A DNA stretch of 64,000 nucleotides, taken from Ferrimonas sp. YFM. GTDB taxonomy: Bacteria; Pseudomonadota; Gammaproteobacteria; Enterobacterales; Shewanellaceae. The notes under the pieces are model-generated. The model saw only the letters and a list, made by a program, of their open reading frames with translations, had not been told where the DNA came from and did no database searches. The stretch covers positions 2,294,001 to 2,358,000 of the forward strand of contig NZ_AP027368.1 of the NCBI RefSeq assembly GCF_030296015.1. Direction: 5' to 3'. Position numbers and translations under genes: made by a program. Below are positions 15,698 to 22,998 of the stretch, piece after piece; the stretch's first letter is position 1; the number at the start of each line of letters is the position of its first letter.

Positions 15698-17296
15698 TTG
15701 GTCAATCGGCAACATTATCGGCTCAGTGCAGTACAACTGGCCCTTCAGTTCGGCTCAGACGCCGGCTTTCATCCGCAGCCTGATGCGCCACTGTTGTTGG
15801 GCCAGGACCGGGTCGTCAGCAGTTGGCAGGCGCTGTGTCAACGCAGTGACCAGCATCTCTATCTGGCCACCCTACCCGGCCTGGATCCCCTGGCGCTGAT
15901 CGACCAACTCAATCACGGTGACGAGTGGCCAACCAAACTGGTGGATCGCATCCTCAGCCGTGCCGCCCTCTACGGTGACCAAACCAAACCCGGCCTGCTC
16001 AATTTCGAGGGCTTGCTGTTGTTGCCGGTGGAGTTCCTGCTGGAACGTCCCGCCAACTGGTGGCCTCTGAGGCAGGCGCTGGCTCGAGGTTACTACCTGG
16101 ATGAGCAGAACCAGAGACATCAGGTTCGTTGCCAACTGGTACTGATTGGCTCCAATGGCGATTACGATAACCTCTGTGGCTTCGACCAGGACTTCGGCGA
16201 CCTGATTGGCCTCTATGGCGAATGCCAGCCAGAGTTGGACATCAGCGTTGAAGGCGCCCTGCCCCGTTGGCTCAGTGCCGTGGCCACCCTGTGCAGTGAA
16301 CTGTGCGGTCGCCCCCTCTCCCTTGAGGCGGCGCAGCGACTGGCCAGTCATGCCAGCCGCCTGGTGGAGCACCAGGGTAAGCTGAGCCTGAGCTGGGCCG
16401 AGATGACCCGCCTGCTTAAGCGCCTGGACAATGCCGGCCATGCAGAGGTCACCGCCGAAGAGGTGGAACAGGCGCTGTTGGCCCAGACCCAGATGCACAA
16501 CGCCATCGAGGAGAGCTCTCACGAGTCCATTCTTGAGGAGATGGTGCTGGTGCAGACCCAGGGCGAGATGGTCGGCCAGGTAAACGGCCTGACCGTGGTC
16601 GATTACTGCGGTCACAGCTATGGCGAACCGGCACGCATCACCACCACGGTGCATTATGGTGATGGTGAGGTGGCCGACGTGGAACGCAAATCCGATCTTG
16701 GCGGCAACATCCACGCCAAGGGGATGATGATCCTCTCCGCCTGTCTGTATCGACTCTTTGGCCGGGATGCGCCCCTGCACCTCAATGCCAACATCGTGTT
16801 TGAGCAGTCCTATCAAACCATCGACGGCGACAGCGCCTCCCTGGCGGAGTACTGTGCGCTTATCTCCGCCATCACCGACGCCCCGATTGCCCAGAACCTG
16901 GCCCTGACCGGCGCCGTGGATCAATTCGGCAATGTGCAGGCCATTGGCGGCATCAATCAGAAGGTGGAGGGGTTTTTCCGGGTTTGTGACAGCCGTGGCC
17001 TCACCGGAGATCAAGGTGTGATCCTGCCTACAGCTAACGCGCGTCAGCTGAATCTCTCTAAAGAAGTAATTCAAGCTGTGGAGGAAGGTCGCTTCCATCT
17101 CTATCAGGTCGACAAGGTGGAGCAAGCCCTGGAGCTGGTGTCGGATATCCCGCTGGCAGAGGCTGACGACCAGGGTCGTTACCCAGAAAACAGCTTGTAT
17201 GGCAAGGTCCAACAAAGGCTGGAACAACTGGTCGGGTCAGAGGATGACCACCCAACTCTGTGGGACAGGTTAAAAAATCGGCTCGGAATCAGCTGA
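15698..17296 (+). CDS. lonH: LonH (YcbZ) Lon-type Ser-Lys protease
   Basis: 532 residues. The C-terminal half is a Lon protease domain with catalytic Ser379 in DGDSAS and Lys422 in GGINQKVEGF. The N-terminal half corresponds to the degenerate AAA-like region of YcbZ; I find no GxxxxGKS/T P-loop, so ATP dependence is doubtful. TTG start with AGGAG 9 bp upstream; a TATAGT -10 element is at 15662-15667. It stands directly before fabA, the same neighbour as in E. coli, which supports the assignment. Substrates of this Lon paralogue are poorly known. It lies 65 bp before fabA, which has its own probable FabR-controlled promoter. Confidence 0.88.
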   Translation: MVNRQHYRLSAVQLALQFGSDAGFHPQPDAPLLLGQDRVVSSWQALCQRSDQHLYLATLPGLDPLALIDQLNHGDEWPTKLVDRILSRAALYGDQTKPGLLNFEGLLLLPVEFLLERPANWWPLRQALARGYYLDEQNQRHQVRCQLVLIGSNGDYDNLCGFDQDFGDLIGLYGECQPELDISVEGALPRWLSAVATLCSELCGRPLSLEAAQRLASHASRLVEHQGKLSLSWAEMTRLLKRLDNAGHAEVTAEEVEQALLAQTQMHNAIEESSHESILEEMVLVQTQGEMVGQVNGLTVVDYCGHSYGEPARITTTVHYGDGEVADVERKSDLGGNIHAKGMMILSACLYRLFGRDAPLHLNANIVFEQSYQTIDGDSASLAEYCALISAITDAPIAQNLALTGAVDQFGNVQAIGGINQKVEGFFRVCDSRGLTGDQGVILPTANARQLNLSKEVIQAVEEGRFHLYQVDKVEQALELVSDIPLAEADDQGRYPENSLYGKVQQRLEQLVGSEDDHPTLWDRLKNRLGIS

Positions 17297-17308
17297 TCGG
17301 AGTTGTTC

Positions 17309-17326
17309 AGAGAACAGGTGTTCGCT
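17309..17326. promoter_or_regulatory. Candidate FabR operator upstream of fabA
   Basis: AGAGAACAGGTGTTCGCT, an 18-bp nearly perfect palindrome (GAACA-GG-TGTTC core), 35 bp before the fabA start. Its shape follows the FabR site known upstream of fabA and fabB in gammaproteobacteria (AGCGTACA-NN-TGTACGCT type). FabR represses unsaturated fatty acid synthesis genes. Assignment rests on position and symmetry. Confidence 0.5.
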
Positions 17327-17361
17327 AATCTGTCGGCATCTTAATCAGAGGATGTCCAGCT

Positions 17362-17901
17362 ATGCAAGCTACCGCCGAGCTGCCCGTAGAGCGGGTAGAC
17401 CAATTTAGCAAAGAACAACTTGTCGCCAGTGGCCACGGCCAACTCTTTGGAAACGACTCTCCCCGTCTGCCCAAAGACAACATGCTGATGCTCGACCGCA
17501 TTGTCCGCATCAGCGACACCGGCGGTAAGCACGGCAAAGGTGAGCTGATCGCTGAACTGGACATCAATCCAGACCTGTGGTTCTTCGACTGTCACTTCGA
17601 GTCCGACCCAGTGATGCCTGGTTGTCTGGGCCTGGATGCCATGTGGCAGCTGGTTGGCTTCTTCCTGGCCTGGCAAGGCGCCAAGGGTAAGGGTCGTGCT
17701 CTGGGTGTGGGTGAGGTGAAGTTCACCGGCCAGATCCTGCCGACTTCCAAGAAGGTGACTTACCACATTCACCTGAAGCGCACCATCAACCGTAAGCTGA
17801 TCATGGGCATGGCCGATGCTGATCTGATGGTCGACGGTCGCCTGATCTACCAGGCCACCGACCTGAAAGTAGGCGTGTTCCAGGACACCAGCTCTTTCTA
17901 A
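17362..17901 (+). CDS. fabA: 3-hydroxydecanoyl-ACP dehydratase/isomerase FabA
   Basis: 179 residues; the hot-dog fold enzyme that dehydrates 3-hydroxydecanoyl-ACP and isomerises the trans-2 to the cis-3 product, the branch point to unsaturated fatty acids in the cytoplasm. Catalytic His78 is in [15 protein letters not shown] and Asp92 in [23 protein letters not shown] and the C-terminal [12 protein letters not shown] are as in E. coli FabA, from which it differs by a seven-residue longer N terminus. AGAGGA lies 9 bp before the ATG. It has a probable FabR site in front and a strong terminator behind. Confidence 0.98.
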   Translation: MQATAELPVERVDQFSKEQLVASGHGQLFGNDSPRLPKDNMLMLDRIVRISDTGGKHGKGELIAELDINPDLWFFDCHFESDPVMPGCLGLDAMWQLVGFFLAWQGAKGKGRALGVGEVKFTGQILPTSKKVTYHIHLKRTINRKLIMGMADADLMVDGRLIYQATDLKVGVFQDTSSF

Positions 17902-17917
17902 GCGCACCGACGAACAG

Positions 17918-17945
17918 AAAAGGGAGCCATCAGGCTCCCTTTTTT
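17918..17945. terminator. Bidirectional terminator between fabA and glutathione peroxidase gene
   Basis: AAAAGGGAGCC, loop ATCA, GGCTCCCTTTT plus further T: an 11-bp stem with T runs on both strands, serving both converging genes. Confidence 0.92.
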
Positions 17946-17958
17946 ATTGTCTTAGGCG

Positions 17959-18444
17959 TCAGCCCAGCAGCTCTTCGATGTCCTTACGAATCAACTCAGG
18001 CTTGTAGGTGGGCGCATAGCGTTTCACTACCCTGCCCTGGCGATCGATGAGGAACTTGGTGAAGTTCCACTTGATGCCGTCCCCAAGCAGTCCCCCCTTC
18101 TCCTTCTTCAGCCACTGATAGATGGGGTGTGCGCCGCGGCCGTTGACCTCCACCTTGGCGAACAACGGGAAGCTGATGTTGAAGGTGAGATCGCAGAACT
18201 GGCGGATCTCCTCATCGGAGCCCGACTCCTGCTTACCAAACTGGTTGCAGGGAAACGCCAGAACGGTAAAGCCGCGGTCACCATACTGCTGCTGCAGTTT
18301 TTCCAGTCCTTCGTATTGGGGAGTGAAGCCACAGTTGCTGGCAGTATTCACCACAAGCACCACGGTATCCCGATAGGTTTCCATGCTGATGCTTTCGTGA
18401 CGGTTGGATTGGGCGGAAAAGTCGTAGAATTGCTGGTCGTTCAT
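17959..18444 (-). CDS. Glutathione peroxidase family protein (BtuE-like)
   Basis: 161 residues; thioredoxin-fold peroxidase that reduces hydrogen peroxide or lipid hydroperoxides with glutathione or thioredoxin. Peroxidatic Cys38 is in NTASNCGFTPQY; the partner residues Gln68 (FPCNQFG) and Trp126 (KWNFTKF) are present, so it is a non-selenium enzyme. No signal peptide: cytoplasmic. ATG 18444 is preferred over 18447 and a longer frame to 18483 because GGGAG lies at the right distance. The gene sits between fabA and rmf, where E. coli has nothing, and shares a terminator with fabA. Length is normal for the family. Confidence 0.9.
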   Translation of the reverse strand: MNDQQFYDFSAQSNRHESISMETYRDTVVLVVNTASNCGFTPQYEGLEKLQQQYGDRGFTVLAFPCNQFGKQESGSDEEIRQFCDLTFNISFPLFAKVEVNGRGAHPIYQWLKKEKGGLLGDGIKWNFTKFLIDRQGRVVKRYAPTYKPELIRKDIEELLG

Positions 18445-18511
18445 CATTCTCTCCCTGAGTGAACTCTGACCCAAGCATCCCACGGGAGTGGTAGAAATAA
18501 CAAGAGCTAAA

Positions 18512-18540
18512 GAAAAAAGCCTCCAATTCTGGAGGCTTAA
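18512..18540 (-). terminator. Terminator of rmf
   Basis: Minus strand AAGCCTCC, loop AGAATT, GGAGGCTT followed by a T run (AAAAAA on the plus strand at 18513-18518). It lies 8 bp after the rmf stop codon. Confidence 0.9.
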
Positions 18541-18546
18541 GATGGA

Positions 18547-18723
18547 TTACTTGTTAAAGAGTCCCGTTACACGATTATCGATGGCATCTCGCCAGCCGCC
18601 TAACCACCGCATCTTTGCATCTAGGGACTGATAGGGGCACTGTTCCTTAGAGCGCCCTGACAAACCGGCCTGAAATCCTCTTGATTCTGCTCTTTCCAAA
18701 CGATCCCGTTTCTGTCTCTTCAT
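18547..18723 (-). CDS. rmf: Ribosome modulation factor Rmf
   Basis: 58 residues. The N terminus MKRQKRDRLERAESRGFQAG and the stretches GRSKEQCPY and WLGGWRDA are nearly identical to E. coli Rmf. It binds the 30S subunit in stationary phase and drives pairing of 70S ribosomes into inactive 100S dimers. AAGGATGAG precedes the ATG, and a strong terminator follows the stop. The position beside fabA is the same as in E. coli. The upstream leader carries two hairpins (18756-18804), possibly important for mRNA stability. Very basic protein; cytoplasmic. Confidence 0.97.
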   Translation of the reverse strand: MKRQKRDRLERAESRGFQAGLSGRSKEQCPYQSLDAKMRWLGGWRDAIDNRVTGLFNK

Positions 18724-18755
18724 TTAACACTCATCCTTCTTTCTTGGGCTTTACA

Positions 18756-18804
18756 GGTTGAGGAAGCTTGCGCTTCAACCTCCACTATTGGCGATTTTGT
18801 CGCC
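18756..18804 (-). other. Two hairpins in the probable rmf leader
   Basis: GGTT(GAG)GAAGC-TTGC-GCTTCAACC at 18756-18780 (with a 3-base bulge) and the perfect GGCGA-N5-TCGCC at 18790-18804. Both lie 30-80 bases upstream of the rmf start on its transcript, if the promoter is near the TATAAAAT-like sequence around 18870-18880. Role unknown; stabilising 5' structures or regulatory elements are possible. Confidence 0.4.
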
Positions 18805-18879
18805 TCGTTCAACCCCTAAAAAAGACAAAAGCATGACAGCCAGATTAAGCTATTGAGAACAAACGCACTATTTTATACA

Positions 18880-18906
18880 AAAAAAGGGGAGCCTCTGCTC
18901 CCCTTC
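18880..18906 (-). terminator. Terminator of the DUF3466 gene
   Basis: Minus strand GGGGAGC, loop AGAG, GCTCCCC followed by a long T run (A residues at 18879-18886 on the plus strand), 15 bp after the stop codon. Confidence 0.93.
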
Positions 18907-18919
18907 TCAGTGTTTGTGG

Positions 18920-20851
18920 TTATTTACGTCGACGCCACCAGGCCAGGGGCAGCAGCGCAAACAGACCGGCCAGCGGCCAGGAGGCACCGGAGCGCTCGTT
19001 CGGCTCAGGGTCGATGGAGGTATCCAGCGGGATGGTGCAGCTGGATGCGCCGGAGTTGGCCTTGAGCACAATGGGGCGTGGCAGCTGATCGGTGATCGGT
19101 TTACCGAAGCCATCGGTTTCGATCACCACCTTGGTGACGGTTTCGCCGGTGTTGGGATCGGTCACCTCTTCGGTAACCACCTTGCCGTCTTCCACTTTTA
19201 CTCGGGGCAGACGCACCAGGGCGGTACCGACGATGTCGCCGTTCTCATTGATGCTGTTGGCCTCCACCACGGTGAAGTCCACCTCGTAGGTAATGGACTG
19301 GGCAAAGGTGGTGTCGTCGGTCACGGTGTACTTGGACCAGCGGTTGCCCTCGGCATCGACGGTGGAGCCATCTTCGTCGGCCACATAGCCGCGGGACTCA
19401 CAGGTCAGCAGGCTGTTGACGTTGACGAAGTTGTTGGTGTCACCGTTCTGATCCGCGGTGTAGTCGTAGATAAAGCCGTTACGGCGACGCAGTACCCCGT
19501 TCTGGATATCGATCTCGATGTTGCCCACCACCAGGCCGGCGTCGTTGATGTCGCGGGCCAGAGAGGAGAACTCGGTCTCGGAGTTGGGGTTGAAGTCGCG
19601 GGGCTCGGTGAAGGTCTCCTCACCGGAGTTGACGTCATACACCCAGAACTTGGTGCGGATGTAGCCGCCAATGTAGCGCTGCACCGAGCCTGTGGCGATG
19701 TTGTTGTTGTTGATGGCGACGGCGGTAGAGCCTCGCAGGCCGTCCTTCTTCAGATCGGTGGGGCTGATGACGGTGCCGTCGGCCTTCCAGATCTGCGCCC
19801 ACTCGTAGCTCATCAGGTTGTTGTCCCTATTGCGCTGGTTGGACTCACCCACAGCTACACCGTCATTGTTGATGGCCAGACCCTGAGCGGTGTAGGTGGT
19901 CTTATCGTCATCGTTGGGAGTAAAGGGCAGCTCCAGGGTGCGCACCAAAGTGGCGCTGTTGCCGGCGCTGTCATACTGCCAAATCGCACCGCGACGCTGA
20001 TAGGAGAGGCTGCCGTTGTTTTTGGCCGCCTGAACACAGACAGACAGAGGGGTATCAATTTCGCTGTCCGCTTCGCGATCCCAGCAGGTATCCAGGGCGC
20101 TCTCACCGCCGTTGCTGATGTCGGTGCTGGCATAGCCAACAATCAGGTCGGTGTCGTTGATGCCCGCAGCCGCGGAGAAGCCACCGATGTCCAGGGGAGT
20201 CGCATTGGACTTGTCGGACTCATAGGTGGTGTATGGAGGCGCAATCAGCAGTTCATTGCCGCCGTTTTGTACGATGGCGCGAGACTCGAAGCTGCGCACA
20301 TAGAAGAAGGGATCGTCGTCGTCATCCCCTGGGCTGGGGTCGTCGATCTTCTCCTGAGGACCGGTTACCGCACCCACGCGGATGTCGGCGTTGCTCTTGA
20401 TGCCAAAATACCAGGCGTCGGTGGTGGCGTCGGCATCCAGGTTAGGCGCCAGCTGACCGTCCAGCGGGGCGTGGTTGGCTTTCCAAGCGTCGCCCTCATC
20501 CAGATCGAAGGGGAAGTTGTTGCCCTGGAAAGGACGGGTGGTGTTGGGTGTCAGCGCATCCACTGTGCCATAGACCACGTCTTCCACTTCGCCGACGACG
20601 TTGTTGTTGTCGTCATCGGTGGCGGTGTTGTTGATGCCCTGGGCGATGCCCACAACCACACCCTGCTCGTTGATCTTTCCGGCATAGCCGTTTCGGGTCT
20701 CCGCAAGCTGGCTGTTGGCCAGGGAGAAAGTATCACTCAGGTTGGTGATCTCATAGGCGGGCCACTGTCGCTCTGCCGCCTGGGCACCCCAGGCAGTCAC
20801 CAGCGCAACGGCCAGGGTGGTTTTCTTATAGTTAAACGTCTTAAGGCTCAT
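18920..20851 (-). CDS. DUF3466 family exported protein with GlyGly-CTERM-like tail
   Basis: 643 residues. Signal peptide MSLKTFNYKKTTLAVALVTA with cleavage near AQA; the body repeats motifs such as INEQGVVVGIA, INDTDLIVGYAS, INNDGVAVGES, INDAGLVVGNIE and INENGDIVGTALV, a repeated beta-structure element of the HAF-repeat kind. The body is rich in Asp and Asn. The C terminus is SGASWPLAGLFALLP followed by LAWWRRRK: a short hydrophobic helix and a basic end, like the GlyGly-CTERM sorting signals cut by rhombosortase in Shewanella and Vibrio, although the GG itself is absent. Likely a surface or secreted protein of unknown role. It occupies the place where E. coli has pqiABC, between rmf and uup. 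Confidence 0.75.
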   Translation of the reverse strand: MSLKTFNYKKTTLAVALVTAWGAQAAERQWPAYEITNLSDTFSLANSQLAETRNGYAGKINEQGVVVGIAQGINNTATDDDNNNVVGEVEDVVYGTVDALTPNTTRPFQGNNFPFDLDEGDAWKANHAPLDGQLAPNLDADATTDAWYFGIKSNADIRVGAVTGPQEKIDDPSPGDDDDDPFFYVRSFESRAIVQNGGNELLIAPPYTTYESDKSNATPLDIGGFSAAAGINDTDLIVGYASTDISNGGESALDTCWDREADSEIDTPLSVCVQAAKNNGSLSYQRRGAIWQYDSAGNSATLVRTLELPFTPNDDDKTTYTAQGLAINNDGVAVGESNQRNRDNNLMSYEWAQIWKADGTVISPTDLKKDGLRGSTAVAINNNNIATGSVQRYIGGYIRTKFWVYDVNSGEETFTEPRDFNPNSETEFSSLARDINDAGLVVGNIEIDIQNGVLRRRNGFIYDYTADQNGDTNNFVNVNSLLTCESRGYVADEDGSTVDAEGNRWSKYTVTDDTTFAQSITYEVDFTVVEANSINENGDIVGTALVRLPRVKVEDGKVVTEEVTDPNTGETVTKVVIETDGFGKPITDQLPRPIVLKANSGASSCTIPLDTSIDPEPNERSGASWPLAGLFALLPLAWWRRRK

Positions 20852-20860
20852 TGTTTCCCC

Positions 20861-22774
20861 TTAGCCTGAACTTTTCATGGTTTCCAGCTCTTCCCATCGG
20901 CTGAAACACCACTCCAATTCCTGTTCATCCTCGGCCAGCTTGGCCAGAATCTTATTTGTGTCATTCGGGTCCTGGTCAAAAAAACCAGGATCAGCAATCT
21001 GTTGCTGCGCCGCTTCGATGGCCTCTTCGAGGGCCTCCATCTTAGCAGGAAGCGCATCAAGTTCACGTTGTAATTTGTAGGAGAGCTTCTTCGCTTTGGG
21101 AGCCTCGGCCTTTTTCTCCTTCTCCACCTTGTCGGCGGCAGGTTTCGGCTCGGCACTGTGCGACAGCTCGCTGAAGAATCGCGCGCCCAGGCGCTGGGCG
21201 TCACTGTATCCACCTACGTACTCGTGCCACTGCCCGTTGCCCCCAAACCACCAGGTGCTGGTCACCGTATTGTCGATGAACTCCCGATCGTGGGAAACCA
21301 GCAGCAGGGTGCCTGAGTACTCGGCCAGTTTGGCCTCGAGCAGTTCAAGGGTTTCGACATCAAGATCGTTGGTGGGTTCATCCATAACCAGCAAATTTGC
21401 GGGTTTGAGGAAGAGTTTGGCCAGAAGCAGTCGATTCTTCTCACCACCGGAGAGAGAGCGCACCGGGCTGCGCGCCCGGGCCGGGGCAAACAGGAAGTCC
21501 TGCAGGTACCCCAGCACATGACGGTCTTTGCCATTGATGGTGACCGTCTGCTTGCCGTCGGCAACGTTGTCCTGCACCGACTTGTCCAGATCCAGGTCGC
21601 TGCGATGCTGGTCGAAGTAGGCCACCTCCAGTTTGGTGCCCTGCTTCACCTCCCCCTGCTGAGGGGTGAGTTTACCGAGAAGCAGCTTAATCAGAGTGGA
21701 CTTGCCACAGCCATTGGGCCCGATGAGGGCGATGCGATCGCCCCGGGTCACCAGACGATCCATGGGAGAAACGATGGTCTTCTCCTCCCAGGCGAAGCCC
21801 AGCCCCTTGATGTCGAACACCAGCTTTCCGGAGAGGGCGCCCTCCTCCATCTTCATGTTGGCGTTGCCCTGGCGGCCTATGCGCTCGGCCCGCTCCTGGC
21901 GCATCGCCTTCAGGGCACGGACCCGGCCTTCGTTACGGGTGCGCCTGGCCTTGATGCCTTGACGAATCCAGGTCTCTTCGAGCGCCAGTTTGCGATCAAA
22001 CTCGGCGGCCTGCTCCTCTTCAACCCGAAGCAGCTCCTCCTTGGACACCAGATAGCGCTCATAGTCGCCGGGGAAGCTGTTCAGCTGACCCCGGTCCAGG
22101 TCCACAATCCGGGTCGCCACCCGGCGAATGAAGCCCCGGTCGTGAGAGACGAATACGATACTGCCGTCAAAGCCTTTGAGCAGCTCCTCCAGCCACTCGA
22201 TGGCGTCGATGTCCAGGTGGTTGGTGGGCTCGTCCAGAAGCAATACATCGGGGCGGCGTACCAGGGCTCGCGCCAGGGCGGCGCGACGTTGCCAGCCACC
22301 GCTGAGGTCGGACATGGGCACGTCGCCATCGAGATTGAGGCGACTCAGGGTCTGTTCAATCTGCTGCTCGGCGCTCCAGGCACCCTTCTGCTCCATCTCC
22401 TCCTGGATACGGTGCAACTTGGCCAGGTTGGCCTCGTTGGGATCCTCGGCCACCTTCTGACTCATGGTCTGATAGCGCTCCAGCAGTTCCCCGACCTCGG
22501 CCAGACCCAGGGCCACGTAGTGATAGACGCTGCCCTGCTGGGTTCTTGGGGGATCCTGGGGCAGATAAGCGATCTTGACGCCACTGTCGCTGGTGATGGT
22601 GCCATCGTCCAGCTCCTGCAAGCCGGCCAGGACCTTAAGCAGACTGGACTTGCCGGCGCCGTTTCGGCCGACCAGACAGACGCGTTCGCGGTTTTCCAAC
22701 ACGAATTCGGCGTGGTCCAGCATGGGGATATGGCCAAAGGCGAGCTGGCCATCATTGATGCGTATCAGGCTCAT
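20861..22774 (-). CDS. uup: ABC-F ATPase Uup
   Basis: 637 residues, soluble. Two ABC domains: Walker A GRNGAGKSS (near 36) with signature LSGGWQRRAALARAL (near 158), and GPNGCGKST (near 350) with LSGGEKNRLLLAKLF (near 440), and Walker B sequences LLLDEPTNHLD and LVMDEPTNDLD. The C-terminal 90 residues are a Lys/Glu-rich linker and coiled coil (SYKLQRELDALPAKMEALEE), the branched-DNA-binding domain typical of Uup. The protein affects precise excision of transposons and ribosome-associated quality functions. The start overlaps by 4 bp the stop of the glutaredoxin-like gene (ATGA), so the two are translated together; DUF3466 follows after 9 bp. Confidence 0.95.
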   Translation of the reverse strand: MSLIRINDGQLAFGHIPMLDHAEFVLENRERVCLVGRNGAGKSSLLKVLAGLQELDDGTITSDSGVKIAYLPQDPPRTQQGSVYHYVALGLAEVGELLERYQTMSQKVAEDPNEANLAKLHRIQEEMEQKGAWSAEQQIEQTLSRLNLDGDVPMSDLSGGWQRRAALARALVRRPDVLLLDEPTNHLDIDAIEWLEELLKGFDGSIVFVSHDRGFIRRVATRIVDLDRGQLNSFPGDYERYLVSKEELLRVEEEQAAEFDRKLALEETWIRQGIKARRTRNEGRVRALKAMRQERAERIGRQGNANMKMEEGALSGKLVFDIKGLGFAWEEKTIVSPMDRLVTRGDRIALIGPNGCGKSTLIKLLLGKLTPQQGEVKQGTKLEVAYFDQHRSDLDLDKSVQDNVADGKQTVTINGKDRHVLGYLQDFLFAPARARSPVRSLSGGEKNRLLLAKLFLKPANLLVMDEPTNDLDVETLELLEAKLAEYSGTLLLVSHDREFIDNTVTSTWWFGGNGQWHEYVGGYSDAQRLGARFFSELSHSAEPKPAADKVEKEKKAEAPKAKKLSYKLQRELDALPAKMEALEEAIEAAQQQIADPGFFDQDPNDTNKILAKLAEDEQELEWCFSRWEELETMKSSG

Positions 22775-22998
22775 GAATCTTCCAAAAATCGTTCGAGTTC
22801 GGCCAGCTCGAAGGGCCAGCCAAGTTCAGCGCCGTCACTGCGCTGAACCACGGGGATCCGGACGCCATAACGCTCTACCAGGTCCGGCGAGTCGACGATG
22901 TCCACCCAGACAAAGGGCTGACCCAGTTGGGCCAGCAGTTTGGCCGCCTGCTCACACAGGTGGCAGCCGTCGGTGTGGTAGAGAACCGGCTCAGACAT
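22771..22998 (-). CDS. Glutaredoxin-like protein
   Basis: 75 residues from ATG 22998, which overlaps the 3' end of rlmKL by 8 bp; its own end overlaps uup by 4 bp. The N terminus VLYHTDGCHLCEQA carries a CxxC redox pair (CHLC), and RIPVVQRSDGAELGWPF holds the cis-proline typical of the thioredoxin fold. It belongs to the short glutaredoxin-like (DUF836-type) group of thiol-disulfide proteins. The substrate is unknown. The tight coupling of rlmKL, this gene and uup indicates one operon for ribosome-related functions, but a functional link is only inference. Confidence 0.8.
   Translation of the reverse strand: MSEPVLYHTDGCHLCEQAAKLLAQLGQPFVWVDIVDSPDLVERYGVRIPVVQRSDGAELGWPFELAELERFLEDS

Noticed and set aside
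18914-20869. Open frame of 651 codons on the plus strand opposite the DUF3466 gene
   Set aside because: Full antisense shadow: no ribosome site, no recognisable domain, and the minus strand frame has a signal peptide, repeats and a proper terminator.
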